Of a DNA stretch of 64,000 bases, positions 10,917 to 22,175 are shown one piece after another. Origin of the DNA: Vibrio renipiscarius. Lineage in GTDB: Bacteria > Pseudomonadota > Gammaproteobacteria > Enterobacterales > Vibrionaceae. A model generated the notes under the pieces. It was not told the DNA's origin. It was given only the letters and a program-made list of their open reading frames with translations, and searched no databases. The DNA lies in NCBI RefSeq assembly GCF_000827885.1, contig NZ_JTKH01000023.1, positions 186,001-250,000 on the forward strand, in the 5' to 3' direction. The position numbers were made by a program, and so were the translations under genes. The number at the start of each line of letters is the position of its first letter. Position 1 is the first letter of the stretch.

Positions 10917-10941
10917 AAAGCTGCCTTTCGGCAGCTTTTTT
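10917..10941 (+). terminator. Terminator of the ATP-grasp cassette
   Basis: GCTGCC (10920-10925), TTTC loop, GGCAGC (10930-10935), then six T. It ends the operon starting at 7631. Confidence 0.92.
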
Positions 10942-10976
10942 ATCGCCCTCTCCAACCGTTCCTTCCCAGCTCGAGA

Positions 10977-11004
10977 CAAAAAAGGCTACCCTCAGGTAGC
11001 CTTT
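10977..11004 (-). terminator. Terminator of the muk operon
   Basis: AAAGGCTACC (10981-10990), CTCA loop, GGTAGCCTTT (10995-11004). The A-rich flank at 10977-10980 becomes the U tract on the minus strand, just past the mukB stop. Confidence 0.9.
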
Positions 11005-11037
11005 CAATATCCGAATATTCAGTAACAGATTGGAAAA

Positions 11038-14000
11038 TTACAACTCTTCAATCAACTGCTGAACATCACTCTTCGGCTTCTCTGTTTGGCCGAAACCACG
11101 CAAGCCTACTACGTGAACATGTTCGTGGTCTTTGAACACTTTACGTACCAGTTTGTAGGTCGTGCCTTTTTCTGGGCTAATGTTCTCTGGAGCGGCGATC
11201 AGAAGCTGCATATCCAGACGGTCACACAACTCAAACAAGGTCGAGATAGACTTGGTATCCAGACGCGCGGCTTCATCAAGGAACAACAAGCGACATGGAA
11301 TGATGTCTTTACTGCGCAGACGACGAGACTCTTCTTCCCAGCTCTGAACAACCATCAATAGGATAGACTGACCAGTACCAATCGCCTCACCCGTTGACAA
11401 TGCGCCTGATTCTGCTTGTAACCAACCATCAGAACCACGACAAACTTCAACGCTGAGTTCGAGGTAGTTACGGTAATCAAGCAGTTCTTCTCCAAGAATC
11501 TGAGGCGAACGCTGACCCATATCAATATGCGGGTTCACTCGCTGGAACAGTTTTGCCATAGCTTCAGAGAAGGTAAAGCGTGGGCTCTCAAACAAGTCTT
11601 TGTGTTGCTCTTGTTGCGTTGCCAAGCCATTCAGTAATACTTCATGACTTTCACGAATCTTCACATTCAAACGCACACCTTGTACTTGACCAAAGGCAAT
11701 GTTAGACAAGCCTTGGTTCAGCATACGGATGCGGTTCTGTTCACGTTGGATCGTTTTCTTAATGATGCTCGCCACAGAATCCGAACTGATCGCCAGACGG
11801 TTTTCACGTTGAGTCAGCTCTTCGGTTAGACGAGCCAATTCAACTTCCATCTCTTCAATGGCTTCTACCGGGTCATCCGTACGAATGATGTCTTGACGAA
11901 TACGCTCGCGCAGATGCTGATAAACCGCGATGTAGAACAATACTTTGCGTTCTGGGTAAGCCGTATCTTCAGACAAACGCAGTGAATCGCGCAAGTCATC
12001 GTTATCCGATACCGCCAGACGCAATGCACCCAACGACTTATCTGACATAGAGCGTAGCTCAGATGCCGACATGTAGGCCAGTTCACGCTTGTGTAGGCGA
12101 CGCTCAACATCATTCGCACGAGCAAGACGTAGCACTGAACACCAACCGGCTTTCGCTAACACCACGAAGGTACGCAGCTCAGAGTATTCCTTCTGCACTT
12201 TCTTCATGCGCTTCGCCAGCGTCTTCATCTCAAGCTCTGTCGAGGTGATCGTACGCTCATGCTCGCTCTTACGGCTACGAGAAACGTGCAGACGCTCTTG
12301 CAGTTCATCACGACGACGCTGTGCACGTTCTGCTGCACCTTCATCGGCTGTCACACCAAATTCTTGCAGCTCTAGTTTAAATTCTTGTACCGTTTCTTGT
12401 TTCGCATGGTGCGAACTCTTCAGTGATGCCAACACTTGGTTGTACTGGTTCATCTGCTCGCGAGTTTGCTTAAGCTCATCACGGCTGCGTGTACGCATAC
12501 GTTCAGCATCAACCAACTTCGCTTTTAGCTGTTCACTCAGTTCACTGCTCTTGCTTAATAGTGCCACCGAATCGGAGTAAGCGAAGTAATGGCGACGTTC
12601 AACCAAATCTGACAACGCAAAAATTTGGGTTTTCAGCGTTTGTAGCTGACGATCCGCCGCTTGGTAATCGGCTTCTAATGCATCAAATTGCTCAGGGTCG
12701 ATATCCAGTGCACTAATAACGCTTTCCAATTCCGCCACTGATTTAGCATGCAGCGTTAAGAAGCCTTTTGCTTGTGATACTTGAGCCAACTTATCTTCTA
12801 GTTCAGCAAAACGCGCTTCTAGCGTTTCATCTTCGATAAAGCGCATGATGGGTGCGAGCTTATCCAACAATGAGATCGCTTGCTTACTGGCCATCAACTG
12901 GCTGCGTTGTTGCTGTTCTTTGCTGTCGAGTTCAGACACAATGCGCGCCGCTTGACTGCGTTTTTCACGTACTGCCAGCAGTGTTTGTTCCGGGTCTGCT
13001 AGGAACGCAACCTGAATGTGCTTCGCGACAAAGTTGTTGAATGCTTGGTAAAGGCGCTGAAGCTTTTGCGAATCAAACGCCGCTTTAGCGTGGTTCTCAA
13101 CCACTTCTTCACGCTCTGCGCGCAATAGTTCCAAACGTTGTTCACGCGCCGCGCGACCAAACAATGGAATTTCAGGCAAGCGAGAGTAACGCAGTTGACG
13201 CTCGTTAAGACGCACACATACCGCGCCTTCCAGCTCTTCTGCATCAAATGAGCTGTCATCAAACGCGTCGATATCACCTTCAATGATGTACAAGTCTTCT
13301 GGACAATCATCCAACTCAACCAGCTTTTCTTCGATACCTGATAAATCAGAGACCACGATAGCATGACGTGCCGGACCGTACATCGCACTGAAATAAGGCG
13401 CATCACTCAAGGTAATGTCATCATAAATTTCAGACAGCAGTACGCCACCCAGCGTATCCGCTAGGCCTTTAACACGAGGGTCGTTTGAACCACCTGGCGA
13501 CGCCAAACGCTCAATTTCACTGTCTAGGAAGGCGCGACGTTCAGCCAGTTTGTCTTTCGCAATCGACTGCTGCTTTTCTTCCTCAAGCACCAATTGCATT
13601 TGCGTCATGACCGCTTGACTGTCTTCAAGCTCTGCACCACTTTGCTCTTTTAAACTTTCAAGGGCATCGTTTGCTGCAATCCACGTTGGAGCGCTTGCTT
13701 CCAGTTTATTGATGTCAGCTAGGGCATCTTGCTCAGTGCGACGTTGCTCACTGCGTTGTTCACGCAATTCATCTTGTGCAAATTCTAACGATTCAATCTG
13801 TACCGCGTGACGCTCACGCTCTTGTTCAAAACTTATCTCATCAACCAACTCAACATTGTGTTGCTTTTGATAGTCTTGACCAAGCTCACGAGCTTGGCGC
13901 TGCTGCACTAAGCTGCGTTCTAAATCGCGATGTTGAGCACGCCATTGGGCTTCATTCTCACTCACCTGTTTAGCTTCACGAGCTTGAACGATCACTTGCT

Positions 14001-15495
14001 TTGCTTGTTCAGCCGCCTCTTCACGTGCGACCTCACCACGCACACTGCGAACGAGGCGCAGTGCCGTCTCAAACTGCTTTGCCGCCGCCGATGACATATC
14101 CAATTTATGCTTTAGAGCCAACAGCGTAGTGGTGTTGTCTGTTTCACGATGTTTGAGCTGCGAAACCAAGGCTTGCGCCGTTTCTGCGGTCAGCGAGTCA
14201 TCCGACAACAATTGTTGTGCTTTGCCTAACGCTTCCACCGCTTGTTGATATTGCAACGCACGCGTTTGCTGCATATCCAACGCTTGTTGGTAATCGGCCA
14301 ACTGCGTTTTCAAGCTATCCACTTCTTCTTCAGCAACCGTCGCCTGCTCTTCAGACATCAGCACGCGCTCTTGCGCTTCTTCCACGACCATCGCTTGCTC
14401 TTCAAGACGCTCACTCAGCTCTTCAAGATCTTCTTGGTAACGGGCGATTTTTTCTTGCTGACGCAGAGCATTTTGAACCAATTGCAGGTGATCAGATGCC
14501 GCTTGATGGTCTTGCTCAAGTGCCGCTTCGCCTTCAATCAATAATTCCAGCTCTTCTTGCACTCGATTAAGCAGGTTATTTTGCTCAATCAGGCTTTGGC
14601 GTGAACCAAATAGCTCGCCACGCAATGACATGGTTTGTTCAATTTTATTACGACGCTCATTGGCATGGCGCATGTAATCGGCCGCCACGTAGTTGGTCGA
14701 TTCAGTAATCAAATGTTTGAACAAGTCACGGTCAGCTTGAGTCGTTTTGATCGCTTCTAGCGTCATGCGGTTTTCACGCAGCGCTGATTCCATATCTTGG
14801 AACGCTTTCTTCACGCCGCCATTTTGTGGCAGCAAGTAATCACGTAGCGAGCGGGTAATCGCACTTGAAATACCACCGTACAGTGATGCTTCAATCAAAC
14901 GATAGAACTTTGAGCGGTCAGAAGAGTTACGCAGTTTCTTCGGAATAACGCCGTACTCAAACATCTGAGCATGGTAATCGACAATCGATGGGAATGCTTT
15001 AAATTGCACACCTTCGTATTGCGCTACGCTGTCTTTCACTTCGTTAATTTGACGTACACGAGCTTGCGTTTCTGACACGCTTTCAATCAATAGATCCGTT
15101 GGTTTCACGTGGCTTGGTAAGCCTTGAATCACAAACGGTTTGATATCGACTTTTTTATCGCGACCCGCGACTTGCTGCAACTTAACCGCAAACAATAGAC
15201 GTTGATTACGCGAGTTAACCACATCCAACGCCGCATAACAGGCGCCCGGCTGCAATTTACCGTAAAGGCCTTTGTCGCGTGATGCTTGGTTGCTGCCCGC
15301 TTCGGTGGTGTTGCGGAAATGCAGCAGCGATTGGTCAGGAATAAGCGCTGTAATAAATGCCGCCATCGTGGTCGACTTACCCGCACCGTTACCACCCGAT
15401 AGCGTCGTAACCAAACCATCGATATCAAAAGTACGAGCAAAGAAGCCGTTCCAGTTGATCATGGTTAGTGATTGGTATTTACCGCGTTGAATCAT
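11038..15495 (-). CDS. mukB: Chromosome partition SMC-like ATPase MukB
   Basis: The SMC-like motor of the MukBEF condensin, which compacts and organises the chromosome. The 1485 residues match family size. The Walker A motif GGNGAGKST is at residues 34-42; long coiled coils flank a central hinge region near residues 650-800; the C-terminal head has the signature [12 protein letters not shown] and Walker [12 protein letters not shown]. The start codon overlaps the mukE stop by four bases (ATGA), so translation is coupled. It is last in cmoM-mukF-mukE-mukB and is followed by a minus-strand terminator. Confidence 0.99.
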   Translation of the reverse strand: MIQRGKYQSLTMINWNGFFARTFDIDGLVTTLSGGNGAGKSTTMAAFITALIPDQSLLHFRNTTEAGSNQASRDKGLYGKLQPGACYAALDVVNSRNQRLLFAVKLQQVAGRDKKVDIKPFVIQGLPSHVKPTDLLIESVSETQARVRQINEVKDSVAQYEGVQFKAFPSIVDYHAQMFEYGVIPKKLRNSSDRSKFYRLIEASLYGGISSAITRSLRDYLLPQNGGVKKAFQDMESALRENRMTLEAIKTTQADRDLFKHLITESTNYVAADYMRHANERRNKIEQTMSLRGELFGSRQSLIEQNNLLNRVQEELELLIEGEAALEQDHQAASDHLQLVQNALRQQEKIARYQEDLEELSERLEEQAMVVEEAQERVLMSEEQATVAEEEVDSLKTQLADYQQALDMQQTRALQYQQAVEALGKAQQLLSDDSLTAETAQALVSQLKHRETDNTTTLLALKHKLDMSSAAAKQFETALRLVRSVRGEVAREEAAEQAKQVIVQAREAKQVSENEAQWRAQHRDLERSLVQQRQARELGQDYQKQHNVELVDEISFEQERERHAVQIESLEFAQDELREQRSEQRRTEQDALADINKLEASAPTWIAANDALESLKEQSGAELEDSQAVMTQMQLVLEEEKQQSIAKDKLAERRAFLDSEIERLASPGGSNDPRVKGLADTLGGVLLSEIYDDITLSDAPYFSAMYGPARHAIVVSDLSGIEEKLVELDDCPEDLYIIEGDIDAFDDSSFDAEELEGAVCVRLNERQLRYSRLPEIPLFGRAAREQRLELLRAEREEVVENHAKAAFDSQKLQRLYQAFNNFVAKHIQVAFLADPEQTLLAVREKRSQAARIVSELDSKEQQQRSQLMASKQAISLLDKLAPIMRFIEDETLEARFAELEDKLAQVSQAKGFLTLHAKSVAELESVISALDIDPEQFDALEADYQAADRQLQTLKTQIFALSDLVERRHYFAYSDSVALLSKSSELSEQLKAKLVDAERMRTRSRDELKQTREQMNQYNQVLASLKSSHHAKQETVQEFKLELQEFGVTADEGAAERAQRRRDELQERLHVSRSRKSEHERTITSTELEMKTLAKRMKKVQKEYSELRTFVVLAKAGWCSVLRLARANDVERRLHKRELAYMSASELRSMSDKSLGALRLAVSDNDDLRDSLRLSEDTAYPERKVLFYIAVYQHLRERIRQDIIRTDDPVEAIEEMEVELARLTEELTQRENRLAISSDSVASIIKKTIQREQNRIRMLNQGLSNIAFGQVQGVRLNVKIRESHEVLLNGLATQQEQHKDLFESPRFTFSEAMAKLFQRVNPHIDMGQRSPQILGEELLDYRNYLELSVEVCRGSDGWLQAESGALSTGEAIGTGQSILLMVVQSWEEESRRLRSKDIIPCRLLFLDEAARLDTKSISTLFELCDRLDMQLLIAAPENISPEKGTTYKLVRKVFKDHEHVHVVGLRGFGQTEKPKSDVQQLIEEL

Positions 15496-16205
15496 GCTTC
15501 ACCCTCTAATTCTTCTTGTTCTTGGTGATCATCGTCATTCAGCAAACTGCCTTGACTTGGTTCTTTGGTGTGAATAACCGCTTCACCATCGCGGATAAGA
15601 CGCAGTTGCGCTTCACGCACATCATCGCCCACGCGAACATCCGCACCAAAGCGGAATACCGCTTCACTAATACGGAATTTACCGGTTTCACCGATATTGA
15701 TGATCATGCCAAGGCGACGCAGGCGACGTAATGAGGTACGCACTTTATCAAACAGCTTTTCTTTATCCAGATCAGAGCCATTTGCGCGGTTAGTCACCAA
15801 CTTCATTAACTTATTTTCATCGGTTAATTGCAGTAACTCTTCGTACAACTCTTGATTGGTAAAGATCCCTTCGTGCGCTAAACGCTCAGGGCTAAGGTAA
15901 AGGAAACACAGAACCTTACCTACCAACATGTCCAGCTCAGAAAGCACACTGCGGCTGATCAACGACGTTGAACGAGGACGCAAGTAAAAGAAGCCTTCCG
16001 GCGCTTTCACTAATTCAGTGTTGTAGCGCTGATAAAACAACGCTAAATCGGTCTCAAAATCAGACAACAGCGCATGGTTATCTAAGTCTTCACTTGAGAT
16101 ATGACGCCCAGCTCGCAGCACGCTATCAAGCGCAGGAAACAGGGGATTAGAAATTGCTTTTGTCAGTTTTTCTGACATGTATTCATTAGTATCGGTCGAT
16201 GACAT
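15492..16205 (-). CDS. mukE: Chromosome partition protein MukE
   Basis: The kite-type subunit that bridges MukF and the MukB heads. I place the start at the ATG at 16205 ([14 protein letters not shown]), giving 237 residues, close to the E. coli length; the frame is open further upstream but that would run deep into mukF. The conserved core [32 protein letters not shown] and [12 protein letters not shown] is present, with an acidic C-terminus. The gene overlaps the mukF 3' end by 20 bases and the mukB start by four. Confidence 0.97.
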   Translation of the reverse strand: MSSTDTNEYMSEKLTKAISNPLFPALDSVLRAGRHISSEDLDNHALLSDFETDLALFYQRYNTELVKAPEGFFYLRPRSTSLISRSVLSELDMLVGKVLCFLYLSPERLAHEGIFTNQELYEELLQLTDENKLMKLVTNRANGSDLDKEKLFDKVRTSLRRLRRLGMIINIGETGKFRISEAVFRFGADVRVGDDVREAQLRLIRDGEAVIHTKEPSQGSLLNDDDHQEQEELEGEA

Positions 16206-17523
16206 TTGCTTGTACCTTTGCACCAAATTCGTTGATCGCTTGCCAGTCTGGCTGAACCGCTTGGTAATCCGCTTCGGAGTAACCCATTCTGACGGCTTGG
16301 TCGACAACAATTCGGGCTAAATCAAAATGATGAGTGCGTGGATGCAGGGCTAGGTAATCGCGCAATACGATCCCTAAATCAATCGGAGCGCCTTGCTCTT
16401 TATGCGCTCTAAGCATCTCGCCAATGCGCTCTGACAGCTCATCATTGACTTGTTGAAACTCTTCGTATTCTACTTCTAATGGCACTTGACCTGTCACTTC
16501 ATCGTCACGTAACACAAGGGCTTCATCACGTAAGTCGCTCAAACGCTCAGCGTCGGCATAGGTTAAGAACCAAGGCATATCGAAGTAGTCTTTCATGGAT
16601 TGACGCAGACGCGTGCTAAACGCACGGTTCTTATCCATATCAATCGCAGTACGGATAAACTTGTGTACGTGACGGTCATAACCAATCCACAAATCGATCG
16701 CTTGCTGACCCCAGCGGGTAATGCGGTCAAGCTTCATCTGAAGGCCAAATAAGGTCTCTTCGACAAACTCAAGCTCTTCATCACCGTAGATGATTTCTTG
16801 GATATCCAAGATCTGCGTTTGCAGCTCATCACCGGCCGCTTGTAAGGTATCTTGCAGTTCACGTAGCGTGGTTGACGTTTCAGACAGCAACGCTTCACAG
16901 TTATTGATCGCTTCGCGCCAATCTTTGTTCAGCAACTCTGCAATTTGCAGTTTCACTGATTGTTGCTGCTCATCCATCACACGCTGGTTGAGGTCGATCT
17001 GGTCAAAAATTTCGCCTACGGAGTATTTCAATACGCCATACACGTTTTTCTTCCAGTGACCCGGCGTTCCGCCTTTTTGCGCCGCTTCAATCGCTTTCGC
17101 CATTTCATCGGCCACCATCGATAATTGAATCGATAATTTCAGGCGGGAGAACTCACGGTGACGAACGTAATAATCCGTAATACCGATCGCCAAAGGTGAC
17201 AAACGATAAATACTGACGCCATCATTCACTTCACTAGTAAAACGGCTAATTAGGCGCTGCTTAACCATTTCGTTAATCGCGTTATTCGCACGAAATGCCG
17301 ACGCTTCACCGGTATCTTCAAATAATCGAGTGACGATAATGAACGCATCATGGAGCTCACCTTCACCCAATTCTTCATCAAACCTTTCATTACTCAATAC
17401 TGAGATTGCGATAAGAAACGCTAATCTTTCGCTGCTTAGGTTCAATGAGAAATCGTGCTGCTTCACCCAGCCGACTAATTCGTCGATCGGCTGCTCAGCA
17501 ACATTGAGAGTCATCTCACTCAT
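16186..17523 (-). CDS. mukF: Chromosome partition kleisin MukF
   Basis: The kleisin that dimerises, holds MukE and links the two MukB heads. The 445 residues fit the family. An N-terminal winged-helix region ([16 protein letters not shown]) precedes the helical middle domain and the C-terminal winged helix that contacts the MukB head. The ATG at 17523 overlaps the cmoM stop by four bases and the 3' end overlaps mukE by 20. The compact overlaps fit a fixed stoichiometric complex produced from one message. Confidence 0.98.
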   Translation of the reverse strand: MSEMTLNVAEQPIDELVGWVKQHDFSLNLSSERLAFLIAISVLSNERFDEELGEGELHDAFIIVTRLFEDTGEASAFRANNAINEMVKQRLISRFTSEVNDGVSIYRLSPLAIGITDYYVRHREFSRLKLSIQLSMVADEMAKAIEAAQKGGTPGHWKKNVYGVLKYSVGEIFDQIDLNQRVMDEQQQSVKLQIAELLNKDWREAINNCEALLSETSTTLRELQDTLQAAGDELQTQILDIQEIIYGDEELEFVEETLFGLQMKLDRITRWGQQAIDLWIGYDRHVHKFIRTAIDMDKNRAFSTRLRQSMKDYFDMPWFLTYADAERLSDLRDEALVLRDDEVTGQVPLEVEYEEFQQVNDELSERIGEMLRAHKEQGAPIDLGIVLRDYLALHPRTHHFDLARIVVDQAVRMGYSEADYQAVQPDWQAINEFGAKVQANVIDRY

Positions 17524-18335
17524 TGTTCTTCCTGTTTATCTTTTTTCTTCGCCCATACGTGTATGTATCGGCCTAATGAGAGGTAAGGCTCTTGTCGACA
17601 GAATTTTTCTTCTAACGCCAACACATCTTCATACTGGAATTCGCCCATGTTTTTACGATTACCAATGTAATCACTAAAACAGCGAATGCCCGATTTACCA
17701 CAGATTTCAAAACCCGCCTCTTCGATCCATTGATAGACCTCTTCAGGAATTAAGCCTTTCTGCGGTTGAAGTTTAAACCGTTTGCGGTGTGGCATGCCAT
17801 CAAGGACATGCGGAATGTTGCCACACACAGCATTTTTATAAACCAAACCGTGGTGGTTGTAGAACATCACCGATGCGATGCCCTCTGGTTTTACTTGCTC
17901 AAGCACCGTCTTCAATGCAGATTTAGGATCAACTAACCATTCCATTACCGCATGGAACATCACCAAATCTACCTGAGCATCCATATGCTGAGCAATCTCC
18001 TGTACCGGAGAATGAATGAGTCGATAGTGGTCAAGTAGACCGTTACGTTCTATTTCTTGTTTTGCAATCTGCAACATCTCAGAAGATAGATCACACAGCG
18101 CTACTTGATGTCCGAGTTGGGCAATCTTTTGCGACATTTGCGCAAGTCCGCCACCGGCATCGAGCACTTGAATAGTTTGCGAATCAGCGCCTAATTTGGC
18201 GAGAGCTTGTTCAAGATCTTGCCAGACAATGACTTGACGAATTTCGCCTTTGTCAGAGCCGTATATGTTTTTTGCAAATTTGTGGGCAATATCGTCGAAA
18301 TTACGGTCTTCAGTCACAGCAGCTTGAGTTATCAT
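17520..18335 (-). CDS. cmoM: tRNA 5-carboxymethoxyuridine methyltransferase
   Basis: Methylates cmo5U34 to the methyl ester mcmo5U34 in a subset of tRNAs, the last step of the pathway begun by CmoA and CmoB (also in this window). Formerly called SmtA. 271 residues from the ATG at 18335; a TTG two codons earlier is possible, and neither has a strong ribosome-binding site. Visible motifs are [19 protein letters not shown] near the N-terminus, [16 protein letters not shown] for SAM binding, and MFHAVMEWL. Upstream position to mukFEB is conserved in enterobacteria and Vibrio. Confidence 0.95.
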   Translation of the reverse strand: MITQAAVTEDRNFDDIAHKFAKNIYGSDKGEIRQVIVWQDLEQALAKLGADSQTIQVLDAGGGLAQMSQKIAQLGHQVALCDLSSEMLQIAKQEIERNGLLDHYRLIHSPVQEIAQHMDAQVDLVMFHAVMEWLVDPKSALKTVLEQVKPEGIASVMFYNHHGLVYKNAVCGNIPHVLDGMPHRKRFKLQPQKGLIPEEVYQWIEEAGFEICGKSGIRCFSDYIGNRKNMGEFQYEDVLALEEKFCRQEPYLSLGRYIHVWAKKKDKQEEQ

Positions 18336-18431
18336 GTCCAATCGTGCTGCTATTCTGTCACAAGAAGGGCAGATATAAAGAGGGATTCTCTTAAATTATA
18401 ACCAACTGGTGTTTTTTCGGACTATTTAAGT

Positions 18432-19235
18432 ATGTTTGAGCTGAAAAAAGTCGTCTCATCTTTGCTCATGCCTTTACCAGCGATGCTGATCATTGGCTTT
18501 ATTGGCTTAATGTTGATCATGTTTACAAGAAAGCAGAAAACAGGCTGCTTTGTTGTGCTCTTTTCTTTTATCGGAATATTTTTAATTTCATTCCAACCTA
18601 CTGCTTCTCGCCTATTGATGCCGATTGAGCGTCAATACAGCGGTTTTTTACCCGTCGATAAGTCGATTGATTACGTCATGGTACTTGGCAGTGGGCATGT
18701 GGTGGATGATTCCATTCCGCCGACCTCTGAACTGAGTCGCACCGCATTAATGCGCTTGGCCGAAGGGATCCGCATTCTGCGCATCTACCCGGGATCAAAG
18801 CTCATTTTGTCCGGTTATGCTGGCGGTTCTGAAGTCAGCAATGCGCGTATGATGGCGAAAGTAGCGCTTGCGCTTGGGGTATCAAAATCCGATATCATCC
18901 TGCTGGAAACCGCGAAAGATACGTGGGAAGAAGCCCGCCAAGCCGCCGCTTTTGTCAAACGCAAAGAAGTGGTGTTGGTGACATCGGCCAGCCATATGCA
19001 ACGCGCACTCAATGAATTTCATTCTGCAGGGTTAACCCCCTACCCGGCGCCAACCAATTATCTTGCGCAAAATGAAGTGCATCAAGCGTGGAATAAATAC
19101 ACGCCAAAAGCGGTTTATTTAGAACAAACTGAGCGCTATTGGCACGAGACTCTCGGTCGTATTTGGCAAAGCTTGCGAAATTGGGCGTCAGATTATGAAG
19201 AAACCAGCGTCGAAGCATCGCAGAGTAATCTGTAA
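18432..19235 (+). CDS. elyC: Envelope biogenesis factor ElyC (DUF218)
   Basis: 267 residues: two N-terminal membrane helices (about 13-35 and 41-60) and a DUF218 domain with DYVMVLGSGH, LILSGYAGG, LETAKDTWEEA and LVTSASHMQRA. In E. coli ElyC (formerly YcbC) supports peptidoglycan and undecaprenyl-phosphate-linked envelope assembly, especially at low temperature. It is divergent from cmoM with about 95 bases between, matching the enterobacterial arrangement next to smtA-mukFEB. A terminator follows at 19290-19319. Confidence is high for the family, moderate for identical function. Confidence 0.88.
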   Translation: MFELKKVVSSLLMPLPAMLIIGFIGLMLIMFTRKQKTGCFVVLFSFIGIFLISFQPTASRLLMPIERQYSGFLPVDKSIDYVMVLGSGHVVDDSIPPTSELSRTALMRLAEGIRILRIYPGSKLILSGYAGGSEVSNARMMAKVALALGVSKSDIILLETAKDTWEEARQAAAFVKRKEVVLVTSASHMQRALNEFHSAGLTPYPAPTNYLAQNEVHQAWNKYTPKAVYLEQTERYWHETLGRIWQSLRNWASDYEETSVEASQSNL

Positions 19236-19249
19236 TTCTTTGCCGCCGT

Positions 19250-19293
19250 GCTGTGTTGATGCTGTGTTGATAAAGAAAAGTAGATAAAGAAAA
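19250..19293 (+). repeat. Short tandem and direct repeats after elyC
   Basis: GCTGTGTTGAT occurs twice in perfect tandem (19250-19260, 19261-19271), and GATAAAGAAAA occurs at 19269-19279 and 19283-19293. It lies between the elyC stop and its terminator and is probably replication-slippage scarring. Confidence 0.8.
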
Positions 19294-19319
19294 ACCGAAG
19301 CCTAGGCTTCGGTTTTTTT
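19290..19319. terminator. Terminator between convergent elyC and torR
   Basis: AACCGAAGCC and GGCTTCGGTT form an almost loopless palindrome with flanking A and T runs, so it can act on both strands. Confidence 0.88.
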
Positions 19320-19343
19320 ATTATTGAACGGTATCATCGCGGG

Positions 19344-20054
19344 TTAATCACCCGCGAACATATAACCTTCACCATGAACAGTCACAAAGATTTGAGGGTT
19401 CTTTGGATCAAACTCCATCTTAGCGCGCATACGACGAATCAGTACATCAATGGTACGATCGTTAGGTGCATCCACTCGATGGCTGATCATATTCAAAATA
19501 CGCTCACGGCTAAGCACTTGGTTCGGGTACGTTGAAAGCGCGACTAGAAGCTCGTATTCCGCTTTAGTCAGTTTTACTGGCTCACCGTTACGGCTAAGCG
19601 CACGACGCTGGACATCAAACATCCACTCGCCAAAACGAACTAAATTCGTGTCGTTTTTCTGATCAACAACACTGCCAGCATTACGTGCAGACGAAATGCG
19701 CCACAGTAGATTTTTTACACGTACCAACAGTTCGCGCAGTTCAAACGGTTTTGTTACGTAGTCGTCGGCACCCATTTCTAAGCCAACGATTTTATCAATG
19801 CTATCCGTGCGTCCTGTTACCAGGATAATTCCAATGTCAGATTGACTGCGTAGTTCACGCGTTAACATCAAACCATCTTCACCAGGAAGATTGATGTCTA
19901 GCATGACTAAATCAATCGCATGATTTTGTAGTGTGTCACGCATCTGCTCGCCGCTTTCTGCTTCGCTGACTGTATAACCTTCATTTTGAAAGTAGCCAAC
20001 AAGCTTACTGCGAGTTACTGCGTCATCTTCTACAACTAATACGTGATAGCTCAT
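19344..20054 (-). CDS. torR: Two-component response regulator TorR
   Basis: OmpR/PhoB-type regulator of 236 residues: a receiver domain with phospho-acceptor Asp53 in MLDINLPGEDG and the conserved Lys in DDYVTKPFELREL, followed by a winged-helix DNA-binding domain with LTKAEYELLVALS and DRTIDVLIRRMRAKME. In enterobacteria and Vibrio TorR responds to trimethylamine N-oxide through TorS and activates the reductase genes. Assignment as TorR rather than the related ArcA rests on the divergent torD neighbour and the V. cholerae gene order. Two tor-box-like decamers lie in the shared upstream region. Confidence 0.9.
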   Translation of the reverse strand: MSYHVLVVEDDAVTRSKLVGYFQNEGYTVSEAESGEQMRDTLQNHAIDLVMLDINLPGEDGLMLTRELRSQSDIGIILVTGRTDSIDKIVGLEMGADDYVTKPFELRELLVRVKNLLWRISSARNAGSVVDQKNDTNLVRFGEWMFDVQRRALSRNGEPVKLTKAEYELLVALSTYPNQVLSRERILNMISHRVDAPNDRTIDVLIRRMRAKMEFDPKNPQIFVTVHGEGYMFAGD

Positions 20055-20097
20055 CTAAACCACTTATTTTACATTGGGAATTGTATTCCAGTGTATT

Positions 20098-20107
20098 CTA
20101 TTCATAA
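20098..20107 (+). promoter_or_regulatory. Tor-box-like decamer 1
   Basis: CTATTCATAA matches 8 of 10 positions of the E. coli tor box CTGTTCATAT as I recall it. It lies 44 bases upstream of torR. Confidence 0.35.
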
Positions 20108-20237
20108 ATCGTCATATTTCTAGTATTTGTTACATTAAAATCAAGAAAGATGATTTTTTATTGATTCAAAACAAAACCAGCTCATCCGTTAACATTTTGC
20201 CATTTATCGACGCATTTTACTTTATTGTGTGTTATCC

Positions 20238-20247
20238 CTATTCATCT
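20238..20247 (+). promoter_or_regulatory. Tor-box-like decamer 2
   Basis: CTATTCATCT matches 8 of 10 positions of the recalled tor box. It lies about 45 bases upstream of the torD start. Confidence 0.35.
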
Positions 20248-20292
20248 TTCTTCGCTAGAATAAGAACAGCATAAAAATAGGAGCATTGTTTG

Positions 20293-20940
20293 ATGCAAGA
20301 GTTGAAAGCGTTTAACGAAAAGCGTTCAGAAATTTACTGGTGGTTCTCTAGCTTATTTGCCAAAGAGCTTACTGTGGCAGATTTAGAACAATATCAAAGC
20401 CCTGAGATTCGCAGCTTTTTAAGTGGTCTTGGTGAAAACCCGAGCCTTAAACCCGCCATTGACCGTGTCGTCGATGCACTGAATCGCCAAATTGACCGTG
20501 AAGATGGTCAATTAGAGTTGTCAGCAGATTTTTGTGATTTGTTTTTGAAATCCGACAAAGAGTCTGCTTTGCCTTACGCGTCAATGTACATTGGTACGAC
20601 TGGCTTACTTCACGATAAGCCGGCGAACGAGATGGACGCATTGCTGGAAAAACACAGCGTTGCGGTTGAGAAAGGTCTAAACGAACCTGCTGATCATATC
20701 GCGATCGAGCTGGACTTGTTAGGCAACCTCATCATTCGTTCAAACGAGCTAGAGCAAGAGCCACACTTTGAAGCGGCACTCGCAGAGCAAGAAGCGTTTA
20801 TCCGTCAGCACATTTTAAGCTGGGGTCCTAAGTTTTCAGCTAAATGCCAAACGCTCGATAAGTTTGGTTTTTACTCTGCGGTAGTCTCGCTACTGGTGGC
20901 ATTTTTAGAACTGGATTGCCAATACCTGAAAGGCGAATAA
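20293..20940 (+). CDS. torD: TMAO reductase chaperone TorD
   Basis: Cytoplasmic TorD/DmsD-type chaperone that binds the TorA twin-arginine signal and helps insert the molybdenum cofactor. 215 residues from the ATG at 20293, with AGGAG nine bases upstream; a TTG one codon earlier is not needed. Family features are the N-terminal [14 protein letters not shown], the DFCDLFL and LPYASMY segments, and the [16 protein letters not shown] motif typical of this fold. Divergent from torR. torA and torC are not in the window, so the chaperone is separated from its client, as in V. cholerae. Confidence 0.93.
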   Translation: MQELKAFNEKRSEIYWWFSSLFAKELTVADLEQYQSPEIRSFLSGLGENPSLKPAIDRVVDALNRQIDREDGQLELSADFCDLFLKSDKESALPYASMYIGTTGLLHDKPANEMDALLEKHSVAVEKGLNEPADHIAIELDLLGNLIIRSNELEQEPHFEAALAEQEAFIRQHILSWGPKFSAKCQTLDKFGFYSAVVSLLVAFLELDCQYLKGE

Positions 20941-20962
20941 GCCGAATACATCAATAACCGGA

Positions 20963-20990
20963 TGGGGGATTCGATTTTTATTTGCCCCCA
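20963..20990 (+). other. GC-clamped hairpin downstream of torD
   Basis: TGGGGG (20963-20968) can pair with CCCCCA (20985-20990) across a 16-base loop. There is no T tract after it, so it is not a standard terminator; it may stabilise the 3' end. Confidence 0.4.
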
Positions 20991-21015
20991 GACGAGATGC
21001 GGTCTAAAATCGACA

Positions 21016-21031
21016 ACGCAAACGATAAAAA
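21016..21031 (+). promoter_or_regulatory. PurR-operator-like half site
   Basis: ACGCAAACGATAAAAA preserves the left half ACGCAAACG of the purine operator, but the right half is degenerate. It lies about 120 bases upstream of purR. It may be an autoregulatory site. Confidence 0.35.
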
Positions 21032-21046
21032 TTAATGAATTAAATA

Positions 21047-21075
21047 CAAACCGCTGCCATTAAGTAAGCGGTTTT
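21047..21075 (+). terminator. Probable terminator of torD
   Basis: AAACCGCT (21048-21055) pairs with AGCGGTTT (21066-21073) and is followed by more T residues. It lies between the Pur-like site and purR. Confidence 0.65.
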
Positions 21076-21152
21076 TGTGTTTTTAATACTTTCTGCCAAA
21101 TTATTCTGATATGTGAATACCGCGGTGGCAGCTATAGATAGGACAACCCCTT

Positions 21153-22157
21153 ATGGCCACTATTAAAGATGTTGCGCGCCTTGCCGGCGTATCAACCACA
21201 ACTGTGTCACACGTGATCAACAAAACTCGTTTTGTTGCAGAGACAACGCAAGAACGCGTGAACGCAGCAGTGAAAGAGCTAAACTATGCACCCAGTGCGG
21301 TTGCTCGTAGCCTAAAATGCAATACCACTCGTACTATCGGTATGCTAGTCACTCAATCAACCAACCTATTCTTCTCTGAAGTTATCGACGGCGTTGAAAG
21401 CTACTGTTACCGTCAAGGTTACACCTTGATTCTATGTAATACTGGCGGTATCTACGAAAAACAACGCGACTATATTCGTATGTTGGCGGAAAAACGTGTA
21501 GATGGCATTTTGGTGATGTGTTCTGACCTTACGGAAGAATTGAGCGAAATGCTGAACAATCACAAAGACATTCCTAAAGTCGTGATGGATTGGGGCCCAG
21601 AAACATCTCAGGCTGACAACATCATCGACAACTCGGAAGAAGGTGGCTACCTAGCAACTAAGTTCCTGATTGATCACGGTCATAAAGACATCGCTTGTTT
21701 AAGTGGTCACTTTGAAAAAGCGGTTTGCCAAGAGCGTATTTTGGGCTTTAAACGCGCGATGAACCAAGCTCAACTTGCCGTTAATGAAGATTGGATTCTT
21801 GAAGGTAACTTTGAATGTGATACCGCGGTACTTGCTGCCGACCAACTAGCCGCAATGGACAAGCGTCCTACGGCGGTTTTCTGCTTCAACGACACCATGG
21901 CTCTTGGCTTAATGAGCCGCCTGCAGCAAAAAGGCATTCGTGTACCTCAAGACATTTCCGTTATTGGTTACGACAACATTGAGTTGGCTGAATACTTTTC
22001 ACCACCGCTAACGACTGTCCACCAACCAAAACGCCGTGTCGGTAAAAACGCGTTTGAAATTTTACTTGAGCGCATTAAAGACAAAGAACATGAAAAGCGT
22101 GTTTTTGAAATGCACCCAGAGATTGTTGAACGTAGTACCGTAGCAAAAATCAACTAA
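21153..22157 (+). CDS. purR: Purine repressor PurR (LacI family)
   Basis: 334-residue LacI/GalR regulator that binds purine operators with hypoxanthine or guanine as corepressor. The first 25 residues, [20 protein letters not shown], are the helix-turn-helix typical of PurR, followed by the hinge [11 protein letters not shown] and a periplasmic-binding-protein-like core ([33 protein letters not shown]). The length is close to that of E. coli PurR. It is single-gene between torD and the tfoY riboswitch, as in V. cholerae. A PurR-like half operator upstream suggests autoregulation. Confidence 0.97.
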   Translation: MATIKDVARLAGVSTTTVSHVINKTRFVAETTQERVNAAVKELNYAPSAVARSLKCNTTRTIGMLVTQSTNLFFSEVIDGVESYCYRQGYTLILCNTGGIYEKQRDYIRMLAEKRVDGILVMCSDLTEELSEMLNNHKDIPKVVMDWGPETSQADNIIDNSEEGGYLATKFLIDHGHKDIACLSGHFEKAVCQERILGFKRAMNQAQLAVNEDWILEGNFECDTAVLAADQLAAMDKRPTAVFCFNDTMALGLMSRLQQKGIRVPQDISVIGYDNIELAEYFSPPLTTVHQPKRRVGKNAFEILLERIKDKEHEKRVFEMHPEIVERSTVAKIN

Positions 22158-22175
22158 CTCAATGATCCTGCAAAG

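Noticed and set aside
12089-12580. 163-codon plus-strand ORF within mukB
   Set aside because: It is antisense to the coiled-coil region of mukB; low-complexity Ser/Arg/Cys translation with no ribosome-binding site. It is a shadow frame.
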